This document shows, piece by piece, positions 18,413-27,545 of a stretch of 64,000 bases of DNA. Under the pieces are notes generated by a model. It saw only the letters and a list, made by a program, of their open reading frames with translations, was not told the origin of the DNA and did not search any database. How positions within the stretch are numbered: position 1 is the stretch's first letter; every line of letters begins with the position of its first letter. The stretch is from NCBI RefSeq assembly GCF_963678545.1, contig NZ_OY782870.1:620001-684000 (forward strand), written 5' to 3'. This DNA comes from an uncultured Methanomethylovorans sp. GTDB taxonomy: Archaea; Halobacteriota; Methanosarcinia; Methanosarcinales; Methanosarcinaceae. Both the position numbers and the translations under genes were made by a program.

Positions 18413-18681
18413 GTAATGCAATTAGTACTGATGAGAGATATATATTGGGTTATGTGATTTGAAGAACTTTATCCGGAACTATCTGAAAATTAATCAGTAG
18501 TTCTCTACTAAATCAAATAAACTTGCGTTGTTATCAACCGGATTTTTTTGAAAGATTTAAATACAACTCGAGAGAAAAATGCCTACAATAAACCTCTGAT
18601 CAATCAATAAAACGTTAAATATAAGGAAAGATCAGAAAGATAAGTAAATTATACTAGACAAATTAAAACGAGGTAATAATT

Positions 18682-20574
18682 ATGGATGCATATAGTTTAT
18701 TCTTGATATTACTTGGACTTTATGTTCTAATGATGATCGGTATCGGCTGGTATTTCACCAAGAAACAGAAATCTGTTACTGATTTCTGGCTTGCTGGCCG
18801 CAAAGTGAGTTATTTAGTCATTGGCTGCTCAGCTGCTGCATCGTGGATCACAGCAGGTGGGATTCTTGCCGTAGTGGGTCTTTATATGGTTTTTGGGATG
18901 GGCTCCATTTGGGAATTTGCAGCTCCTAATGTCATTGCTCTTATACTGATCGCGCTTCTGGTTACTAAGATCAAGCATCTTCCTGCGATAACTCAACCTG
19001 AATTGCTGGAACAGAGATACAGCAGCGCTATCCGTGGTCCTGTGGCTTTGATAATCTCTGTTGTCATGATCCTTTTTGCAGTGGCAGATATCAAAGGCTT
19101 TGCTTTCGTACTTGAGATTTTCTACGGCATACCCCAATTGTATGCTGCCGCTATAGTCGCTTTAGCTGTTTCTTTATATGTTACTTTGGGAGGGTTTTAT
19201 GCAGTTGTATGGACGGATATGATTCAATTTACTTTTCTGGCAGTTTTCAGTTTTGCAATGGCGTTCCTTATTACTGGTGCAGCTGCTTCAGGTGATGTTC
19301 TTACCCCCGCTATGACTACTTCTGAACTCTTTTCAACTGTGCCTTCCGGTTGGTGGGATCCATTGAGTGTAGGTCCTCTTGTGATATTGATATTTATATT
19401 TGCCATTATTCCCGGCTGGATCACAGAACAGGATCCTTGGCAAAAGGTCTGGGCATCAAAAGATGAAAAGACAGCAAAATATGGTATGCTTCTAGGTTCA
19501 TTCTTTATTTTTCTGATTTTTGGCGTATGCTGTATAGCAATTGCCATAGGTCTTAATCACATTTATCCTGAGATCGCTGCAGCTGGACCGGCTGGTATGG
19601 CAGATGCAGAGCCTGCTCTGTTAAATTTTATATTCCAGAATTGTTCACCTCTCATAATTGGTTTGTCTAGCGTAGGCCTTGCAGCCGCAGCAATGTCTTC
19701 TACAGACACCTTCGCTACTTCAGGTGGTTCTTGTCTTTCTCGTGATATCTATCAGAGATATATAAAACCAGATGCAACTATGAAGGAGGTTCTCATAGCT
19801 AACAGAATAAGTATAATCATCATCATTCTAGGTGCTACGATTGGTTCTTTTTATATCAATGGCATAATTGATGCTATTCATATAGCTACTTTCATAGCCA
19901 GTTCTTCGTATTTCTTCCCACTGATGGGTGGTCTATACTGGAAAAGAGCTACAAAGGAAGGTGCACTTGCAGGTCTTATTGTAGGTTTTATTGCACAGGT
20001 AGTTTTTACTATTGCTGATCTCAATGGTTTTGTTGATCTTGCAAATATTCATCCGCTTCTTTCAAATCATGGGGTCATAGCAGGTATGGTATTGAGTGGT
20101 ATAGCTTTCTTTGGTGTTTCTTTAGCCACAAAGCCATCGGATACAGTTAACCTTGCTCCATTCTTCAAGGAAGCTGCAAAAGAACTTGAAGAAAAGATCG
20201 TTGTGGATGAGGCAGATCCAGAATACAAGAAGATGCTTAAGGCCATGACAGAAGAAATAACAGGTGACCGTGCTCATCTGCACCTTATTCTGGAAGCTTC
20301 TGCGACGGTCAATTGGAACAAATTCGTTAAGGATGCCACTGGTAAATACCATGAATGGGTAACCCCAACAGGTGTAGACTCAGTGTACAGGTTGACTAAG
20401 TCCGATATGCTTGCTTGCATTACAGTTACCCGCGGAGAAAGCGAGAAAGAGATCTGGTTTTCATGTGAACCAAGAGTGGAAAATATTGATCAGAGCCGTA
20501 AAGAAATGTTTGTATCATTCGGTGAAGTCTCAAAAACTTTGAAGGGAATGGGTGTGTTACTCACCCTTCCTTAA
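18682..20574 (+). CDS. Sodium:solute symporter family protein with cytoplasmic C-terminal extension
   Basis: The 630-residue protein has about 13 predicted membrane helices up to residue 485. FWLAGRKVSYLVIGCSAAAS is the SSS-family N-terminal signature, and SSTDTFATSGGSCLSRDIYQ (around 345-365) is the second conserved Na+-site segment. A soluble tail of about 140 residues (from ATKPSDTVNLAPFF) is longer than in typical PutP-type symporters and has no recognisable domain. Substrates of the family include proline, pantothenate, acetate and sugars; none can be assigned. GAGGT precedes the ATG. A TATA-like TTTAAATAC lies near 18557, giving a leader of roughly 100 bases. Confidence 0.85.
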   Translation: MDAYSLFLILLGLYVLMMIGIGWYFTKKQKSVTDFWLAGRKVSYLVIGCSAAASWITAGGILAVVGLYMVFGMGSIWEFAAPNVIALILIALLVTKIKHLPAITQPELLEQRYSSAIRGPVALIISVVMILFAVADIKGFAFVLEIFYGIPQLYAAAIVALAVSLYVTLGGFYAVVWTDMIQFTFLAVFSFAMAFLITGAAASGDVLTPAMTTSELFSTVPSGWWDPLSVGPLVILIFIFAIIPGWITEQDPWQKVWASKDEKTAKYGMLLGSFFIFLIFGVCCIAIAIGLNHIYPEIAAAGPAGMADAEPALLNFIFQNCSPLIIGLSSVGLAAAAMSSTDTFATSGGSCLSRDIYQRYIKPDATMKEVLIANRISIIIIILGATIGSFYINGIIDAIHIATFIASSSYFFPLMGGLYWKRATKEGALAGLIVGFIAQVVFTIADLNGFVDLANIHPLLSNHGVIAGMVLSGIAFFGVSLATKPSDTVNLAPFFKEAAKELEEKIVVDEADPEYKKMLKAMTEEITGDRAHLHLILEASATVNWNKFVKDATGKYHEWVTPTGVDSVYRLTKSDMLACITVTRGESEKEIWFSCEPRVENIDQSRKEMFVSFGEVSKTLKGMGVLLTLP

Positions 20575-20664
20575 TTTTGTTAAACTCTTCTTGTTTTTAT
20601 AATTTTTACTAAATTTATACGTAAGTATTTTAACCAATGATGTATATATTAGATTGGTGATAGC

Positions 20665-20985
20665 GTGGAGGAACGCATCAGACATCCCATTTCTGAATTA
20701 GAAGTAGACGAAAAGGAGAAAGACCGCATACAGAAGATACTGGAAGATTTCGAAAAACTCTCTCCATCGGAAAAGCTGGATGTATTGCAATTGCAGAATA
20801 TTATGCTTGAGACCGTAGCAAGGCATAATGAAAAGTACGGTATTCCCAGGCGCACTATAAAAGTTGAAAGACCTTTGAGTGAGATTGTTGCTCACATGTC
20901 CAAGGTCTCTATAGACTACTCACAGAACTGCGTAGATTATTATGTTGAACACGTTGCTAAGAAGGGAAGATTAAGACAGGAATGA
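20665..20985 (+). CDS. Conserved-looking small helical protein, function unknown
   Basis: The 106-residue product is highly charged and mostly helical (EKDRIQKILEDFEKLSPSEK), with a basic C-terminus (VAKKGRLRQE). I do not recognise a family. The start is a GTG at 20665, selected because GGTGA ends four bases upstream. It lies alone between the symporter and the methionine-synthase-like gene, all on the plus strand but with separate AT-rich promoters. No transmembrane segment or signal peptide is present. Confidence 0.65.
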   Translation: MEERIRHPISELEVDEKEKDRIQKILEDFEKLSPSEKLDVLQLQNIMLETVARHNEKYGIPRRTIKVERPLSEIVAHMSKVSIDYSQNCVDYYVEHVAKKGRLRQE

Positions 20986-21070
20986 CTCTCCTGCTCTTTT
21001 TAGTGATTTAAATTCTTTATACTCTTTTTGTTCCAAAACTTATATCTTGTTGATGTTTCAATTCTTAATT

Positions 21071-22099
21071 ATGAATAATGTTATTCTTGATGATATCGGG
21101 AGTTATCCACTTCCAGCGGGTGTATCAAAGGAATGGATGCAAAAAGCATTCTCAAACTATTATGAACGTGAAAAACTATTTCCGCTGATCAATGCTGCAT
21201 TCCAGCAGAAGATTGATGCGGGAGTTGAAGCTCCTACTTATCCTCAATACCAGGATATGACTGAACAATTCCTTTCTATAATCAAGGACCCGGATAGCAC
21301 GGAAGAGCCTTTCAAGGTCAAAGAGAGAGATGCAAAAATAGTGGAGTTAGAGGCTATCCAGCCAGCAGCTTATGAATACATGCAATCCCACGGTGGGAAA
21401 CCGAATACCAGAATATGCATTACAGGCCCTCTGGAATTGTATTTAAAGGAATTTGGTGGAACAGAGTACACTGATATCCTGTATCTTTTCGCAGAAAATG
21501 TTGACCTTTTCCTGAAAAACTCTATTGAAAACTCAGGATACCTGAATGTAAGTGTAGTTTCCATAGATGAACCAAGTATTGGAATCAATCCACAGGTAAT
21601 GTTTGATGACGATACTTTAATAGAAGCTCTTAAAATTGCTTCAAAATCAGCTCACAAAAAAGGTATTGATGTACAGATCCACTTGCATTCGCCCCTACAC
21701 TATAAGATCGCTTGTGCCACTTCCCAAGTCAATGTGATAGGAGTGGAATCGGCAGGTCATCCCTCATACCTAGATCTTATTGACAAGAAAGTACTGGAAG
21801 ATTCAGATTCTTTCCTAAGAGTGGGTGTTGCGAGGACCGATATTTCAAATCTCGTTTCTGTACTTAATGACAAATATAACACGAATGTCTGGAGAGACGC
21901 TGCTCGTCTCAAAGAGCTCGTCACTGATCTTGAAACTCCTGATGTTATAAGGAAAAGATTTGAAAAAGCCTATTCTATATTTGGAGATAGGATAAAATAT
22001 GTAGGTCCGGACTGTGGCCTGGGATCATGGCCCTCTCAGGAAATAGCTTTTCAGTTACTTCAAAATGTGACAGCAGGTGTAAAGGGCATTCGTATGTAA
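21071..22099 (+). CDS. Core-MetE type methionine synthase (MetE C-terminal domain homologue)
   Basis: The 342-residue TIM barrel aligns with the C-terminal catalytic half of cobalamin-independent methionine synthase: DIGSYPLP at the start, VVSIDEPSIG, VQIHLHSP, VIGVESAGHP and VGPDCGLGSWP near the end. Archaeal stand-alone versions transfer a methyl group, probably from a methylcorrinoid, to homocysteine. The MetE zinc ligands His, Glu and second Cys map to H206, E226 and C315, but the first Cys position is occupied by P208, with H204 nearby. The upstream reading frame to 21047 is discounted: a TATA-like TTATAT at about 21040 suggests a leaderless mRNA starting at the ATG at 21071. Confidence 0.8.
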   Translation: MNNVILDDIGSYPLPAGVSKEWMQKAFSNYYEREKLFPLINAAFQQKIDAGVEAPTYPQYQDMTEQFLSIIKDPDSTEEPFKVKERDAKIVELEAIQPAAYEYMQSHGGKPNTRICITGPLELYLKEFGGTEYTDILYLFAENVDLFLKNSIENSGYLNVSVVSIDEPSIGINPQVMFDDDTLIEALKIASKSAHKKGIDVQIHLHSPLHYKIACATSQVNVIGVESAGHPSYLDLIDKKVLEDSDSFLRVGVARTDISNLVSVLNDKYNTNVWRDAARLKELVTDLETPDVIRKRFEKAYSIFGDRIKYVGPDCGLGSWPSQEIAFQLLQNVTAGVKGIRM

Positions 22100-22107
22100 T
22101 CTGGCGC

Positions 22108-23112
22108 TTAGATCAGCAAAGATACGAATAAATTTGTTATTTCTTGGGCTATGGTGGGTGTGATGTTTGCTTCTATGTAGGCAGCTGCCCATAGGAAGAC
22201 TATCATGATGCTTACCATGGTCCACAAATAACGAGATCTGATATATGCTGCAGCAATGTCATTTATAATCATCAGGTCTCTTTCAAGCTTTTCTACTTCA
22301 TCACCTAATAGCAGGTTATCTTCCAATATCTTGCCCGAATACACTCTGGCAAATCTGTATCCAATTGCAGCAGCTATGATTATGACAGGTAGCTCTATTA
22401 TCCCATGAGGCAGGATAAAAGCTAGGAAATATACTATAGAAAAGAGTATTCCAGGTACAATTCCCTGTGATCCTGAAAAGTCATAGAAAGATATGGCACC
22501 GTTAAAAACAAAGAAGGAAAGTGTTATTCCAAGCAGCATCCCATTCATTGTTAGTGTTATAATGGGAATGAGATGTGGAATCACGTAAGCTAATAGTCTG
22601 AAATTTTCTTTATTGTAGTTTGCGCACTTCCAAATAGAACCTTCTTTTTCAGAATTATCCTGAGCCCTTAATCTGGATACTCCAGGATCTAGTTTTTGGA
22701 GGATATCTTTTATGAGTGAGATAAGAAACTGGAACACTTTTTCTAGTTTCACTGAAAATGTCGTGTATTTTTGGTTCCGTGCGCGTAGCTTAAGCTCAGC
22801 GATAGAAACATTTTGAATGTAGGACAATAACCCAGGTACTATTGAAGTCGTGACGACAGCAAGCGAATTGAACAGGAAGATGGACCACATCAGGTTCAAG
22901 TGCTCTGCTACAGAGTCTACTTTCTGCATGGCCATGGAAGTGGTCGAGGTTATGGCCATATCCACAGATTCTGAGGATGATGATACCAGGCTCAGGAAAT
23001 AGAAAAGCATACTTATAAAGCATGAAATGAGCACGGTTATTATGAATAGTTTTACAGACCAGTGGATCTCCTGCTTGCCGATATGAAAATTATTTTCATT
23101 TATATTTTTCAT
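22108..23112 (-). CDS. SpoIIM/DUF95-like integral membrane protein
   Basis: The 334-residue protein has about six hydrophobic segments. FILPHGIIELPVIIIAAAIG holds the HGxxELP signature of the stage II sporulation protein M family, which in archaea has no sporulation role. Between the second and third helices lies a long polar loop (about residues 120-170). Family members are often neighbours of membrane-remodelling or transport genes; here the gene is convergent with the methionine synthase and divergent from the KaiC-like gene. The function is unknown. Confidence 0.75.
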   Translation of the reverse strand: MKNINENNFHIGKQEIHWSVKLFIITVLISCFISMLFYFLSLVSSSSESVDMAITSTTSMAMQKVDSVAEHLNLMWSIFLFNSLAVVTTSIVPGLLSYIQNVSIAELKLRARNQKYTTFSVKLEKVFQFLISLIKDILQKLDPGVSRLRAQDNSEKEGSIWKCANYNKENFRLLAYVIPHLIPIITLTMNGMLLGITLSFFVFNGAISFYDFSGSQGIVPGILFSIVYFLAFILPHGIIELPVIIIAAAIGYRFARVYSGKILEDNLLLGDEVEKLERDLMIINDIAAAYIRSRYLWTMVSIMIVFLWAAAYIEANITPTIAQEITNLFVSLLI

Positions 23113-23207
23113 ATTCTCTCAATTTCTTGTATAAGTCTTATGGACGTACAGCTTATATATAAGTTTATTATTATATTAGTATATTCCATAATACATGAGG
23201 ATTAAGG

Positions 23208-23951
23208 ATGAGAATACAAACTGGAATTGAAGGTTTTGATGAACTTGTTCAGGGAGGGCTGCTTTCTGAGAGGGTTTATCTTGTAAGTGGCCCCCCAGGT
23301 AGCGGCAAAACCACATTCTGTGTTCAATTTCTTGCACATGGAGCGGCACTCGGTGAAGTAGGTCTGTATGTGACTTTACTGGAAAGTCCTCAGAATATCA
23401 TTGACGATATGTCCAATTATTCAATGAATATCATTCCACTCATAAAGCTGAGGAAACTTCTTTTTGCAGACCTGGGTCCGAGGATGGAATATGGGTACAT
23501 GGATGAACTCAATGAGATTGTATCTCCCCAATATGAGGTCAGTAGAACTTCAATTGAAAGCGAGGCTCCGTCTCCTGCAATGGTATTCAAGGAAATTGCC
23601 GCTTATGTGGCAGAATATGGTGTAAAAAGGCTTGTGTTGGATTCTGTATCTGCAATCCGTTTTACTACAAAGGACCTCTCTTTGCAGGAAAAAGAAATGA
23701 CAAGGTTCATAAGAAACCTCAAGAAGCTTGGATGTACTACCATATTGATAGGAGAACTAACTGATCCAACTGCTTATTCAACAGAGCAGTTTGCAGCGCA
23801 TGGCGTGATTTTCATGCATAATTTCCTTTATGATAAGAACATGACCCGTGCTATACAAATTATCAAAATGAGAGGAACAAAGCATGATTGTAACATGCGC
23901 ACAGTGCAGTTCACTGATAAGGGTTTGAAGATTGAAGGATATTTGGAATAA
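23208..23951 (+). CDS. KaiC/RadA-superfamily ATPase, single domain
   Basis: This 247-residue RecA-fold ATPase has the GvoD/KaiC N-terminal signature TGIEGFDELVQGGL, a Walker A loop GPPGSGKTT at 28-36 and a Walker B strand RLVLDSVSAI at 141-150. KaiC proteins carry two adjacent catalytic glutamates after strand 2. Here the site reads TLLESP, so only E59 is kept. Single-domain archaeal KaiC homologues act as signalling ATPases, often with partner proteins. GAGG lies seven bases before the ATG. The next gene starts 12 bases downstream, so the two are probably co-transcribed. Confidence 0.85.
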   Translation: MRIQTGIEGFDELVQGGLLSERVYLVSGPPGSGKTTFCVQFLAHGAALGEVGLYVTLLESPQNIIDDMSNYSMNIIPLIKLRKLLFADLGPRMEYGYMDELNEIVSPQYEVSRTSIESEAPSPAMVFKEIAAYVAEYGVKRLVLDSVSAIRFTTKDLSLQEKEMTRFIRNLKKLGCTTILIGELTDPTAYSTEQFAAHGVIFMHNFLYDKNMTRAIQIIKMRGTKHDCNMRTVQFTDKGLKIEGYLE

Positions 23952-23963
23952 TGGATTGATCTA

Positions 23964-24467
23964 ATGGTCAAGATCTTTAAGAAAAAGGAAAGTAAAAGAG
24001 AGCTCACCGAAGGACAGCAGCAGGCGCTCGCGAAGAGTTCCTATGAACTGGGTTTTGAGGTAGGGTACCATAAACATTCGGAGATTGGATGGGTTAAAGA
24101 AAGATTTAACTCACTTTACGAGTTTGCATCTCAGGGCGACATAGGTAACTCTGTCAAGGTAAATTATGAGGCTGGGAAGTCCGAAGGTTCCAGAGCCAGG
24201 GACCGTGACATGAATGCTGGCCTCTCTAGGAAAGGTCTGGAAAAGGAAAATCTATCACCTTCCTCTTCATCGGTGCTGCTTCCACAATCTTATAATGGCT
24301 CAGGTATAGATAATGCCTTCCGAAAAAGGGAAACTTTCCAGGGAGGATCTCCAGCTCCCTTAGACAGGCCTCAGCTTACAGATCTCCCCGAGAACACCTC
24401 TCTTACAAAAGCAGTGGAAAGACCATCCATGTTGGATGGTTTCAAACGCCTTTCCCCAAAGAAATAA
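23964..24467 (+). CDS. Unrecognised 167-residue protein linked to the KaiC-like ATPase
   Basis: Residues 1-80 look folded and helical with a basic start (MVKIFKKKESKREL). Residues 85-150 are rich in Ser, Pro, Gly and Asn and likely disordered. The C-terminus MLDGFKRLSPKK forms a short basic tail that could be a docking peptide. No family was recognised. The 12-base gap to the KaiC-like gene suggests a functional pair, for example an ATPase with its scaffold or effector (inference). The gene is convergent with the SelB-like GTPase. Confidence 0.6.
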   Translation: MVKIFKKKESKRELTEGQQQALAKSSYELGFEVGYHKHSEIGWVKERFNSLYEFASQGDIGNSVKVNYEAGKSEGSRARDRDMNAGLSRKGLEKENLSPSSSSVLLPQSYNGSGIDNAFRKRETFQGGSPAPLDRPQLTDLPENTSLTKAVERPSMLDGFKRLSPKK

Positions 24468-24473
24468 TTTTGT

Positions 24474-25508
24474 TCAAAGGGACCCATACCCTGTGAACCT
24501 TTGCTTTTCGTCCAGATCTGTGAGTATGAACCTGTCCTGCTGTGAATAAGATATTTCTTTCGTACCTGTTAGTTCAAGTGTACATTCATCTCCAGCAGAT
24601 GCTTTATCTACCACTTTCCCTTGTTTTTCTATGCTGGTTATGCGCATAGGAGAGGATTGCAGCCCTACAAAAACATGCACCACTCCACCACTATTGAAAC
24701 CTTTTGAAAAGGGTGAGAGTTTGCATTTAATCTTCAGATTCTCAGTGACCATTTCCTCAACAGAAATAACATGACCTCTGTCTATGTCCTTTGATTGTAT
24801 TCCCTTAAGGGCGAGGCCCACTCTTGCTCCCGTAGGCGCAGTCTTCACATCTACATCATGCATCTGGATAGACCTGATCTCCAGAGGTTTTTTGGTGGGA
24901 TAGGCTGTCATTTTATCTTTTGCGTTAATAGTGCCTTGTATCACTACACCAAGTACTACACATCCTATTCCAGTGACGTTGAAGGATTGGTCTATGATTA
25001 CTCTTGCTGGTAAAGTGGCCTTTTTTCTATCCTCTTCATCGACCTTTTCTCCCATGCTAAATATCTTTTCTTTGAGTTCCTCCATGCCTTCAAAACTTTT
25101 GGTGGAGGCAGTCATATACTCCCAATGCTCAAGCACTGTACCTTTTGTGATCTTTTGTAATTTTGCCTTCAATTCGTCTATAGCTTGAGGGTACGTGGTA
25201 TCAGATTTTGTGAGCAATACAAGGCCATGTTTGTAGCCCATGGACTCCAGACAGACAATGCATTCTCCGGCATAAGCATCCAGACCGGTGGGAGGCACGC
25301 ACAGGATAGCAATGTCGGAAAGCGTAAGAGAGGCAATTAATGGTTTAATAGAATCGGGGTATCCAGTGGGGTCGACGATTGTCATTATTTTGTCCCCCTT
25401 GGCAAAATCATACATTGTAAAGTCGGAGACACTCCCTTTCTTTCCTAGTTTAGCGGCAAGTGTTGTTTTTCCGCTTTGCTGACTTCCGATTATAGTTATT
25501 TTAGTCAT
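24474..25508 (-). CDS. SelB/EF-1A-like translational GTPase with reduced G domain
   Basis: The protein has 344 residues. GSQQSGKTT (8-16) is a G1 loop, DPTG replaces the usual DxPG G3 motif and TKSD replaces NKxD as G4. Residues 170-260 resemble EF-Tu domain 2 (VIIDQSFNVTGIGCVVLGVV) and 265-344 domain 3. It is shorter than EF-1A (about 425) or SelB, and nearby elements for selenocysteine are absent. It therefore belongs to the archaeal SelB-like paralogues of unknown task. GGTG precedes the ATG by six bases. Confidence 0.7.
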   Translation of the reverse strand: MTKITIIGSQQSGKTTLAAKLGKKGSVSDFTMYDFAKGDKIMTIVDPTGYPDSIKPLIASLTLSDIAILCVPPTGLDAYAGECIVCLESMGYKHGLVLLTKSDTTYPQAIDELKAKLQKITKGTVLEHWEYMTASTKSFEGMEELKEKIFSMGEKVDEEDRKKATLPARVIIDQSFNVTGIGCVVLGVVIQGTINAKDKMTAYPTKKPLEIRSIQMHDVDVKTAPTGARVGLALKGIQSKDIDRGHVISVEEMVTENLKIKCKLSPFSKGFNSGGVVHVFVGLQSSPMRITSIEKQGKVVDKASAGDECTLELTGTKEISYSQQDRFILTDLDEKQRFTGYGSL

Positions 25509-25564
25509 GTTTGCACCTGGATCTATATGAGATTACGAATGCTATCATACAAATATATCTTTTT

Positions 25565-26731
25565 TCATGACCACAACTGGCCTTCCCACATGGCCAATGT
25601 CTTATCACTGGTGCTTTTGTTCACTTTTGTGATGTGCACAAGGTATTCATTGTCCACGATTTTGGGTTCACTGAGCATGATGTCCATTCCAAGCCTTCTC
25701 ATATACTCCTCAAACCTTGATATTGTTGTTCTGTCTTTCACTCTTATGGTGAATTCTTCTGCAACCCTTTCTCCATCCCTTACTTTTATGATAGATTCTT
25801 TCATAGGCCGCAGGATACTTTCCCCCAGTTGTAGGCAACGTTTTTTGAACTCTTCGTCACTTTCGTTCCATTCCACCGACTGGAAGCCCTCTCTCACAAT
25901 TCTGGAAAATATGAAATCTCTTCCACTCTCATTATACACTTTCATGGCATGTCGTAGGTCAGAACAATTACTCTGTGAAGCTGTGTATTTCATTGGTTGC
26001 AATACCATTTTTGGGTCCTTGATAACAACGCCTTCGTGGCCCATCCTTCCAATTTCCCGGATGATATTTGTTATCATATCAGCAGCTTCCTGGATATCGA
26101 ATTCTCCAAAAAGCCTGACTTGCCTGAAGCCGTATTTTTCAGCAAGGCTTCTGCGCTCATACAATGGCAAAGGTAAACCTGTATTCTTATGCCTGATATC
26201 AAAAACAAAAAATTCTAGGGATTCTATTCCGTATATTTCTTTGGGTACGTAAGGATTGTCAGGTCCTACCATTTCCCCATAAACCACCAGTTGCGGGTTC
26301 TCAGTGAAAAAATTATGGTTCAACAGAGTATTAGCCTTCCCTGAAGAATAAGGACACACATGACCGCTGCGTGTAAGAGCCACAAGCTTTTCATCTAGTG
26401 AAATCACTCGGACGTTGTAGCCATTCATCTTTTCTTCTACTGCAACCTTAGCTATATTCCCAAAATTGTATTTGATAGCAGGTCCAAGCAGCATTGCTCT
26501 TTTTATCTTTGGGAATCCAAAAATAAGACTAAAACTGTCATCTTTTTGCACAAGGATACTCCCAATATCCATGTGCAATGCCTTATGTTCAAAACGGAAT
26601 AGGTGTTGATACCCATTCCAATTAGGTACCAACACTCTTCTTTCCATTAGCTCTTGCATCTTTTGAGCAGAAATGCCCAGAAAAGATGCTGCACCCTCAA
26701 TGTCCAGTTCTATTTGTGGATAATTCTCCAT
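25565..26731 (-). CDS. ATP-dependent RNA ligase, Rnl3-like archaeal family
   Basis: The 388-residue protein has the covalent nucleotidyltransferase motifs. VEEKMNGYNVRV carries motif I with adenylated K101 and the ExxxG environment. GEMVG is motif III-like, SLEFFVFDIR motif IIIa, MGHEGVVIKDP motif IV and LQPMKYT motif V. A C-terminal domain of about 130 residues fits the dimerisation region of the Methanothermobacter-type ligase that circularises RNA (family knowledge). An N-terminal 80 residues precede the ligase core. The start is the ATG at 26731; a GTG two codons upstream overlaps the preceding CBS gene stop (GTGA). It is the distal gene of the CBS array. Confidence 0.85.
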   Translation of the reverse strand: MENYPQIELDIEGAASFLGISAQKMQELMERRVLVPNWNGYQHLFRFEHKALHMDIGSILVQKDDSFSLIFGFPKIKRAMLLGPAIKYNFGNIAKVAVEEKMNGYNVRVISLDEKLVALTRSGHVCPYSSGKANTLLNHNFFTENPQLVVYGEMVGPDNPYVPKEIYGIESLEFFVFDIRHKNTGLPLPLYERRSLAEKYGFRQVRLFGEFDIQEAADMITNIIREIGRMGHEGVVIKDPKMVLQPMKYTASQSNCSDLRHAMKVYNESGRDFIFSRIVREGFQSVEWNESDEEFKKRCLQLGESILRPMKESIIKVRDGERVAEEFTIRVKDRTTISRFEEYMRRLGMDIMLSEPKIVDNEYLVHITKVNKSTSDKTLAMWEGQLWS

Positions 26732-26733
26732 AT

Positions 26734-27510
26734 TCACTGTGCCATTGCATGTACCAAGTTCCTTCTTGTAATGAGTCCTACAAACTCATCCTCAAGATTC
26801 AGTACAGGCAAACCTCCGATGTTTTCTTCAAGCATCATCTTTGCCACATTTGAAAGGGGTGTGTTCGTATGAACTGTCTTTACACTCCTCTTCATGATAT
26901 CCGCAACGATCAGGTTCTTGATCCTGGCTTCCTGCTGGTTGCCTGAAACTATGTCCCTGAAAGCTCTCATGGCTTTTACTACGTCTTTTTCGGTGACTAT
27001 TCCTACCAGCTTGCCATTCTCTATGATGGGAATTCTTCCTACGTTCTTATCGAGCATAAGGTGCCTGATATGGCTCACGCGGTCACCGGGGCTTGCAACT
27101 ACAGGTTCCTTCTGCATGAACTCCCCGGCAAAGCCATTGAAGTTGTTAGTTTTGAGAAGTTCCGCAGGTGTTATCCAGCCCATGACTTTGTCATCTTTGC
27201 AGACTATGATTACCCCCTGATTCTTGTCAATAAGAGTGACAGCGTCCTTCATCTTTACATCAGGGAAAACCTTCGCAAAGTTGTCAGAGACAGCTGTAGC
27301 CACATGCAGTGAGGATGCAGGCATGCTCCCCTTCTTTCTGGTACCAAGTTCCCTTGTAAGGTTTCTCATAGTGAGGATACCAACGACCTTGTCATCATTT
27401 TTTACAAGGACGCGCCTCATTTCTTTCTTTTCCATAATATCAAGTGCATGGGAAAGCGTATCTGACTTATTGATCGTTGGTGGTTCTGTCATAATGTCCT
27501 TTACTTCCAT
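26734..27510 (-). CDS. CBS-domain protein A (four CBS modules)
   Basis: The 258-residue protein consists only of CBS modules. The first begins with [17 protein letters not shown], the second with [19 protein letters not shown], the third with [18 protein letters not shown] and the fourth with [18 protein letters not shown]. Paired CBS modules form Bateman domains that bind adenine nucleotides or SAM. There is no attached enzyme or transporter, so it presumably regulates a partner. The frame extends to a GTG overlapping the previous stop, but GGTGA sits five bases before the ATG at 27510, where the typical MxVKDIM start occurs. It overlaps the RNA ligase start. Confidence 0.85.
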   Translation of the reverse strand: MEVKDIMTEPPTINKSDTLSHALDIMEKKEMRRVLVKNDDKVVGILTMRNLTRELGTRKKGSMPASSLHVATAVSDNFAKVFPDVKMKDAVTLIDKNQGVIIVCKDDKVMGWITPAELLKTNNFNGFAGEFMQKEPVVASPGDRVSHIRHLMLDKNVGRIPIIENGKLVGIVTEKDVVKAMRAFRDIVSGNQQEARIKNLIVADIMKRSVKTVHTNTPLSNVAKMMLEENIGGLPVLNLEDEFVGLITRRNLVHAMAQ

Positions 27511-27545
27511 ATCTTTCACCTTCAGTTGTATCCGTTTTTGTTCCT

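Noticed and set aside
18425..18490. CTGATGAG followed by CTGA: possible C/D box RNA between nurA and the symporter
   Set aside because: Internal D' and C' boxes are missing. The overlap with the nurA promoter makes chance more likely.
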